Shown: one piece after another, positions 60,038 through 64,000 of the stretch
How positions within the stretch are numbered: position 1 is the stretch's first letter
Layout of the letters: the number at the start of each line of letters is the position of its first letter
Assembly: GCA_963817035.1 (NCBI GenBank)
Contig: CAWFMM010000004.1
Span: 1,922,001-1,986,000 of the forward strand
Source of the DNA: AC-49 sp963817035
GTDB taxonomy: Bacteria > Actinomycetota > Thermoleophilia > Solirubrobacterales > Solirubrobacteraceae
Length of the DNA: 64,000 bases
Reading direction: 5' to 3'
Position numbers and translations under genes: made by a program
Notes under the pieces: model-generated
The model's input: only the letters and a program-made list of their open reading frames with translations
What the model was told of the DNA's origin: nothing
The model's database searches: none

Positions 60038-61815
60038 GGACGCACGTGAACCTTGCGAGTTGCCGAGTGCGCCGGGTCGTACGGGAAGCCTGACTGTGCC
60101 GGCACGACGGCGCGGAACGCGTACGTGGTCGACGCGAACGTCCGCGTGAAGTGGTGCGCGCATGTGAAGCGTCCGGTGCGCGAGGTGCGAAGTGAGCAGA
60201 TCACCTGCCACTGCCGACCGTTGCGCACTTGGATCTCGACGAATCGACCGCGATTGCTTGGGCCAAGCAACAGGCCGCGGTACAGCAGCGTCTGTCCGTT
60301 TCGCAGGTGCGATCGGCTCAGATGCAGGCTCACCCCTGCCCGGACACGAACCCGGATGCTGACCGTCCGAGCGAAGTCCGCGTCTCCCGGGTTTGCTCGG
60401 ATGCCGAAACGCACGACTCGCGAGACGCCGGCCGGAACGACGTAGACGAACACGCCGTCGTTGCCGCTCGTGACCTGCAGGTCCTTCACCAACGCCGAGG
60501 TAGCGGTGGGTCCGTGAAGGACGTCGATCTTGACACCACCCGCCGGCTCTCCCGTCGCAGTCGTGACGCGGCCGCTCAAGGCAATCGAGCGACCATGCGC
60601 GAGGTGTACGACTCTCTTACGGGAGCTGATGCGCGGCACGGCCGCGGGAACGTCACCCGACGAAGGCGCCTGCGACGTGTCGGTCGGCGTGCTCACCCCA
60701 CCGACACTCTGCGGTGTCGGCACGCCTGTGGCCACGGGCGTATTGCGAACCGCGACCGTCCGATCGAGCATCGTTGTGGCGTTGCCTCCCGCGTCCTCCA
60801 TCTGAACCTTGATGTTGTGACGGCCGTCGGGTACCGAGCGCGTATCGAACGCGTAGGTCCCACCCGCCGAGAGCTTGCACGGCCGGTTGCGTGCGAACTC
60901 GTACGGATCGGCGTTGGCCGGATTGATGTCGACACACGACCCACCGTTGGTGTCGATCGACTGGATCTGCGTGACCCGGTTGTCGACGAGCACAAGGAGG
61001 CGATAGAGCCCGGAGCCGACGTCAGTGCCGGTCACGGTCACGTCCTCCGTCCCCAGGACCGGATCTTCGCTCACCAAGCCTCCGGTCGCGGGCGGTCCTG
61101 CAACGGGGTTGCTCTCGTCTCTGAGCGTGATCTTGGCGCCGTAGAGCATGAGTATCTGGTTCCCGGCGTGGCACGCCCATCCAGGGCCTACTGGAATGTC
61201 ACAGCCCATCGTGATCGCGAAGCCGTCGGCCGGCGGCGTGGCCCAGTAAAGGTGGTTGGCCGCCGCGTACGGGTCGGACAAGCTGCCGAACGAAACGCAG
61301 CCGCCTTCTGCCCATTCGCAGCGCATCAAGACCGGCGTAGCGAATATCGCGTTCCACGCGCCCCCGTGGACGGTCACGGTCTCGTGCCAGTCGGGCGTCT
61401 CGAGATTCGCCGCGAGGTAGAGGTCGTCGTGCACCACGCTCGTGTTCGGCGCCGGCGTGTAAATCAGCGCGCCGAAGCCGGTCCCTGAGGTTGCGGTGTC
61501 GTAGTTCGACCCCGACTGCATCAGGACACCGCGCGAGTTGAACATCGGCCCAGGTCCGCAGGAAGTCGTCCCCTCGGCGACCAGGTAGCTGGGATTGCCG
61601 ACCGCCTGAACAGTCAGACCCGATGGCAGCGGACCGTTCGCGGCGACGCCCTGACCCGTATCGGGGTTACTGCAGAGCATCTGCGTGTAGGTCCCGCTGG
61701 CCGCGCGGGACGGCACGGCGCCGACGGCTAGCGACGCCAGCAGGACGGCAACAGCGACGACGAAGCGGATTGCACGCCGACGCGAGATGGTCATAACCGG
61801 TGCTAGGTCGATCAC
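60034..61815 (-). CDS. Secreted Ig-like protein (second gene of the sigma operon)
   Basis: 593 residues from GTG at 61813-61815, which overlaps the sigma gene stop by GTGA; ATG at 61792-61794 is an alternative start. Signal peptide FVVAVAVLLASLAVGAVPSRA. N-terminal domain of about 200 residues with several Cys, then an Ig-like fold (VSEDPVLGTEDVTVTG to RNTPVATG), a Ser/Thr/Pro linker, and C-terminal modules (GRSIALSGRVTTATGEPAGG, RVRVRAGVSLHLSRS). Long non-catalytic surface protein. Confidence 0.8.
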   Translation of the reverse strand: MIDLAPVMTISRRRAIRFVVAVAVLLASLAVGAVPSRAASGTYTQMLCSNPDTGQGVAANGPLPSGLTVQAVGNPSYLVAEGTTSCGPGPMFNSRGVLMQSGSNYDTATSGTGFGALIYTPAPNTSVVHDDLYLAANLETPDWHETVTVHGGAWNAIFATPVLMRCEWAEGGCVSFGSLSDPYAAANHLYWATPPADGFAITMGCDIPVGPGWACHAGNQILMLYGAKITLRDESNPVAGPPATGGLVSEDPVLGTEDVTVTGTDVGSGLYRLLVLVDNRVTQIQSIDTNGGSCVDINPANADPYEFARNRPCKLSAGGTYAFDTRSVPDGRHNIKVQMEDAGGNATTMLDRTVAVRNTPVATGVPTPQSVGGVSTPTDTSQAPSSGDVPAAVPRISSRKRVVHLAHGRSIALSGRVTTATGEPAGGVKIDVLHGPTATSALVKDLQVTSGNDGVFVYVVPAGVSRVVRFGIRANPGDADFARTVSIRVRVRAGVSLHLSRSHLRNGQTLLYRGLLLGPSNRGRFVEIQVRNGRQWQVICSLRTSRTGRFTCAHHFTRTFASTTYAFRAVVPAQSGFPYDPAHSATRKVHVRP

Positions 61816-63176
61816 GGGCCGAATTCGCCCCCCGACGACACGCCGGAGCTCGTGGGCACGGCCGGTTGGGACGTCGGCGCCTGGACGACCGGCGCCGCGG
61901 ACGCCTGCGCAGCCGCCGACGAGAACTCGGACGCCGCCTGCGCCCTGGGGCGAGCGCTCGCAGCGGCATGCGCGTGCCTGACCGATGAGCCAAACTCGCG
62001 TCGGATTCGATACGCGACGCGCTTGGGAGCACTCGACCGCGCGCGGTGCGACGCCGTTGACGGAGCGGGCAGCGACGCCGCGATCACCCGCTGCGCGCCG
62101 GCGGACGCGCTGGCGGTGGTTCGATGCGACGGCGCGTGATTCGCGGCGGGAGTGTGCCACACCCGTTGGGCGTGCTGCACGTGACGCCGCGGCGTCACGT
62201 CTCGCTTGATGACCGCGATGCCGCCTCCGGCGACCGCCGCAGCAGACGCGACGATCGCGGCTACCTTGCCGGCGGACGCCGCCTCGACGCCGGCTTGGAT
62301 CTTGACCGCTGACGCCGCGACACGCTCATGAAGCCCACCGGTGAGAGCTTCGTAGACCCGCATCGCCACGCCCGACACGGGCTCGTGGTGACCGTGAGCT
62401 ACCGCCGCCGTCGCGATCGGCAGCACGATGGCGAGCGAGCTGTTGGTCCGCCGCAGCTCGCGAATCGTCGCCCGGCATGCAGGGCAGTTGCGCAGATGTG
62501 GCCGCGCCTCGACCAGCATCGCCGCGGTCGCCTCGCCGTCGATCAGCGCCGAGACAACTGGGGCCCAGCGCTTGCATTCCTCGCCGGTTTCGATCTCCTC
62601 GTAGCGCTCGAGAAACGCGCGACGCCCTTCGGTGATCAGACGATTGACCTTGGTGTAGGTCCAGCCTTGAGCTTCAGCGATCGCGTTGTAGGACTGGCCC
62701 GACGCCTTCATCCACAGCGCTCGCAGCTCGTTGGGCTTGAGGCGCTGGAGTGCCTCGGCGGACCGAGTCAGCTGATCGAAGCTGACGATCTGCTCGTCGG
62801 GCGAAGGCAGGTGGCGAGCCTCCTCGCGATCGAAGTCGATCTCCACCGACGCCACGAGCTGCTGTCGCTGGCGGCGCACGGCCATCGCCTCGTGCTTGGT
62901 CACTGTGTTCAGCCACGCCGCGGCACGCGGAGGGTCCAGGGTCGCCGCACGTCGAAGAAAGATCTCCATGGCACGCTGGTAGGCCTCCTGCGCGTCGTCG
63001 GCGCACAGGCTGTGACGACGAGCGGTACGCAGCAGCGACTCAGCGTCGCGCTGGATCGTCTCGAGAATCAGCGTCTCGACCTGGTCGGCGGTCAGACGTA
63101 CCGACGCCTCAGGGGTGACCGCCCAATCTCGCTCTTCGGCGGTGTCTTCGCTTGGGGGTATGACGGGAGTGGCCAT
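61812..63176 (-). CDS. ECF-like sigma factor fused to a zinc anti-sigma motif and a hydrophobic segment
   Basis: 454 residues. Residues about 35-100 form sigma region 2 (DDAQEAYQRAMEIFLRR, AAAWLNTVTKHEAMAVRR) and about 135-190 region 4 (LKPNELRALWMKASGQSYNAIAEAQGWTYTKVN). A zinc anti-sigma motif H-x3-C-x2-C follows (RPHLRNCPACR), then a hydrophobic Ala-rich segment (GKVAAIVASAAAVAGGGIAVI) and a 120-residue basic Ala/Ser tail. Good GGGAG before the ATG at 63174-63176. First gene of a four-gene operon with 4-nt overlaps. Confidence 0.88.
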   Translation of the reverse strand: MATPVIPPSEDTAEERDWAVTPEASVRLTADQVETLILETIQRDAESLLRTARRHSLCADDAQEAYQRAMEIFLRRAATLDPPRAAAWLNTVTKHEAMAVRRQRQQLVASVEIDFDREEARHLPSPDEQIVSFDQLTRSAEALQRLKPNELRALWMKASGQSYNAIAEAQGWTYTKVNRLITEGRRAFLERYEEIETGEECKRWAPVVSALIDGEATAAMLVEARPHLRNCPACRATIRELRRTNSSLAIVLPIATAAVAHGHHEPVSGVAMRVYEALTGGLHERVAASAVKIQAGVEAASAGKVAAIVASAAAVAGGGIAVIKRDVTPRRHVQHAQRVWHTPAANHAPSHRTTASASAGAQRVIAASLPAPSTASHRARSSAPKRVAYRIRREFGSSVRHAHAAASARPRAQAASEFSSAAAQASAAPVVQAPTSQPAVPTSSGVSSGGEFGP

Positions 63177-63481
63177 CGAGCGCTCCCTGAAGCTAGGTCC
63201 ACTCCAACGTGAACTCGCCCCGCTCTGGCGCAGCGATTTCTCCGCAAAATGCGAGAATTTAAGCGCCACGTCGCACATCTCCTGTTGGCGAACGGGGCCT
63301 GCCGCCCCGGACGCCTTCGCAGGCCCCTGAATACACCGGTCTGTCTCCCTTGGTCGATCACGGTCGACCGTATAGAACCAGCGCACAGATTTCTAGGGGC
63401 GCTCGGCGAAAGTGGCCCGCGCGGCTGCAAGCGACGCCTGACCGATCCACGCGTACGTCGGAATGCCGAGCCGCCGCGAAC
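63177..63481. other. Intergenic region upstream of the sigma gene
   Basis: 305 bp without a convincing gene. It holds an imperfect inverted repeat (TTCTCCGCA 63238-63246 and TGCGAGAA 63250-63257, one bulge) 62 nt before the sigma ATG, overlapping AT-rich sequence (TTAAATT near 63255), a candidate promoter and operator. A second dyad GGTCGATCACGGTCGACC lies near 63352-63369. No ORF or RNA gene is supported. Confidence 0.4.
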
Positions 63482-63781
63482 CTAGCCCGACGCGGCCGAC
63501 GCCGACCAGGTGACGACCAGATCGTCGCGGCGCCCGAAACGCTCGAGATGGCTGCCGATGACGTGCTGCACCGTGGCAAGGTCGTCGTCGGTCTCGGCGT
63601 GGGCCTCGAGCACCAGCATTCCGGGCTCGCCGGCGTGCAGGTCGCAGCGCCCGGCGCCGAGGGTGATGACGCCCTCGTGGTCGTCGAACGTCACGTCGAG
63701 CTTGTGGCCGAAGTGCTTGCAGAGCTGCTTGAGGTACGGCGTCGGCTTCTCGGTGCTGACCCGGGCGCTGGAGCTGGGCAT
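63482..63781 (-). CDS. DUF2218 family protein
   Basis: 99 residues, alpha/beta (YLKQLCKHFGHKL, DHEGVITLGAGRCDLHA, LEAHAETDDDL, IGSHLERFGRRDDL). Members of DUF2218 are often beside siderophore or MFS exporter genes, as here: its ATG overlaps the stop of the MFS gene (TGATG). The function is unknown. Confidence 0.88.
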   Translation of the reverse strand: MPSSSARVSTEKPTPYLKQLCKHFGHKLDVTFDDHEGVITLGAGRCDLHAGEPGMLVLEAHAETDDDLATVQHVIGSHLERFGRRDDLVVTWSASAASG

Positions 63782-64000
63782 CAGGCGGCGATCGCGGCGC
63801 TCGGGGCCGGAGTGACCTCGCCGACTTCGTGACGGGCGCTCGCCGCGCGCCGGTACACCGCCGCCGCGCCGGCCGCCGCGACCAGCGCCGCAATCGCGCC
63901 GACCGCCATCCCCCAGCGCGGGCTCGTCACGTCCGACAGCCAGCCGACGATCGGCGCGCCGATCGGCGTCGAACCGAGGAAGACGATCCCGAACAGCGCC
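63781..64000 (-). CDS. MFS transporter, C-terminal end (runs off the window)
   Basis: The last 72 residues: a transmembrane helix region beginning GIVFLGSTPIGAPIVGW, then WGMAVGAIAALVAAAG and a short basic tail. The pattern fits the last two helices of a drug or siderophore-type MFS (EntS/DHA3-like) protein. The stop overlaps the start of DUF2218. The 5' part is outside the window. Confidence 0.75.
   Translation of the reverse strand, partial: ALFGIVFLGSTPIGAPIVGWLSDVTSPRWGMAVGAIAALVAAAGAAAVYRRAASARHEVGEVTPAPSAAIAA

Noticed and set aside
63352..63369. GGTCGATCACGGTCGACC dyad as an attachment site or origin element
   Set aside because: Short, single copy and with no integrase, DnaA boxes or partner site nearby.
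1..64000. tRNA, rRNA, CRISPR, IS elements or prophage
   Set aside because: No T-arm-like GTTCGANTCC clusters, no arrays of spaced repeats, no transposase, integrase or phage structural motifs were seen; a tRNAscan/CRISPR search could still find weak cases.

Overview
The window is a gene-dense, high-GC chromosomal segment. It most likely comes from an actinobacterium of the class Thermoleophilia (Solirubrobacterales type), which is an inference. The supporting signs are a GuaB3-type IMP dehydrogenase paralogue beside guaA, a CysO/CysM/Mec cysteine pathway with a MoeZ-like activator, DUF2630, DUF1802 and DUF2218 proteins, WS/DGAT-type acyltransferase, many 4-nt ATGA/GTGA gene overlaps, and many secreted Ig/FN3-like proteins. 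No rRNA, tRNA, insertion sequence, prophage or CRISPR array was found. The 64 kb look like ordinary chromosome with a secreted-protein region at the right end.

Layout. 1-3.5 kb: rplM-rpsI-glmM-glmS, where ribosomal proteins run into UDP-GlcNAc synthesis; glmS is cut by the window edge. 3.7-6.2 kb: M23 peptidase, rhodanese, methyltransferase. 6.3-9.2 kb: guaB3-guaA. 9.4-15.6 kb: a secreted peptidoglycan-binding enzyme, a lipoprotein, a LysM-DD-carboxypeptidase-PfkB operon, and hup-pyrF. 15.7-19 kb: a murI-rph-rdgB-CDF operon and a Flp-type pilin. 19.3-23.5 kb: two zinc-ribbon proteins, then a divergent deacetylase/nadB pair. 23.6-31.8 kb: hydantoinase A/B, a large LuxR-type ATPase regulator, a 3-hydroxyisobutyrate-dehydrogenase-like enzyme and DUF1802. 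32.6-38.2 kb: the CysM/TatA/Mec/DUF2007 and MoeZ/CysO/glutamate decarboxylase operons, split by a small divergent secreted gene. 38.4-45.9 kb: a NarL-type two-component system, a decayed secreted-protein gene, DUF2630, a redoxin, a phosphoesterase, a GGDEF protein, MmcQ/YjbR and ispH. 46-57 kb: HD-GYP, an M28 peptidase, WS/DGAT, a subtilase, SufT, STAS, an FxsA-AttH-HAD-AKR operon and an FN3-repeat protein. 57-63.2 kb: a translationally coupled operon of a sigma factor fused to an anti-sigma-like zinc motif plus a hydrophobic segment, followed by three secreted proteins, one of them a subtilase. The window ends with DUF2218 and a partial MFS exporter.

Three points stand out. First, at least fourteen genes have a TANNNT hexamer 6-8 nt before the start codon, the architecture of leaderless transcripts; one such site is shared by divergent genes. 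Second, two intergenic regions between convergent genes (about 6.2 and 11.1 kb) can fold into long nested helices and are candidate structured RNAs. Third, the sigma/anti-sigma fusion operon is the best candidate for an undescribed envelope-sensing system. Start sites were chosen from homology, Shine-Dalgarno spacing, leaderless spacing and overlap. Nothing was checked against a database.
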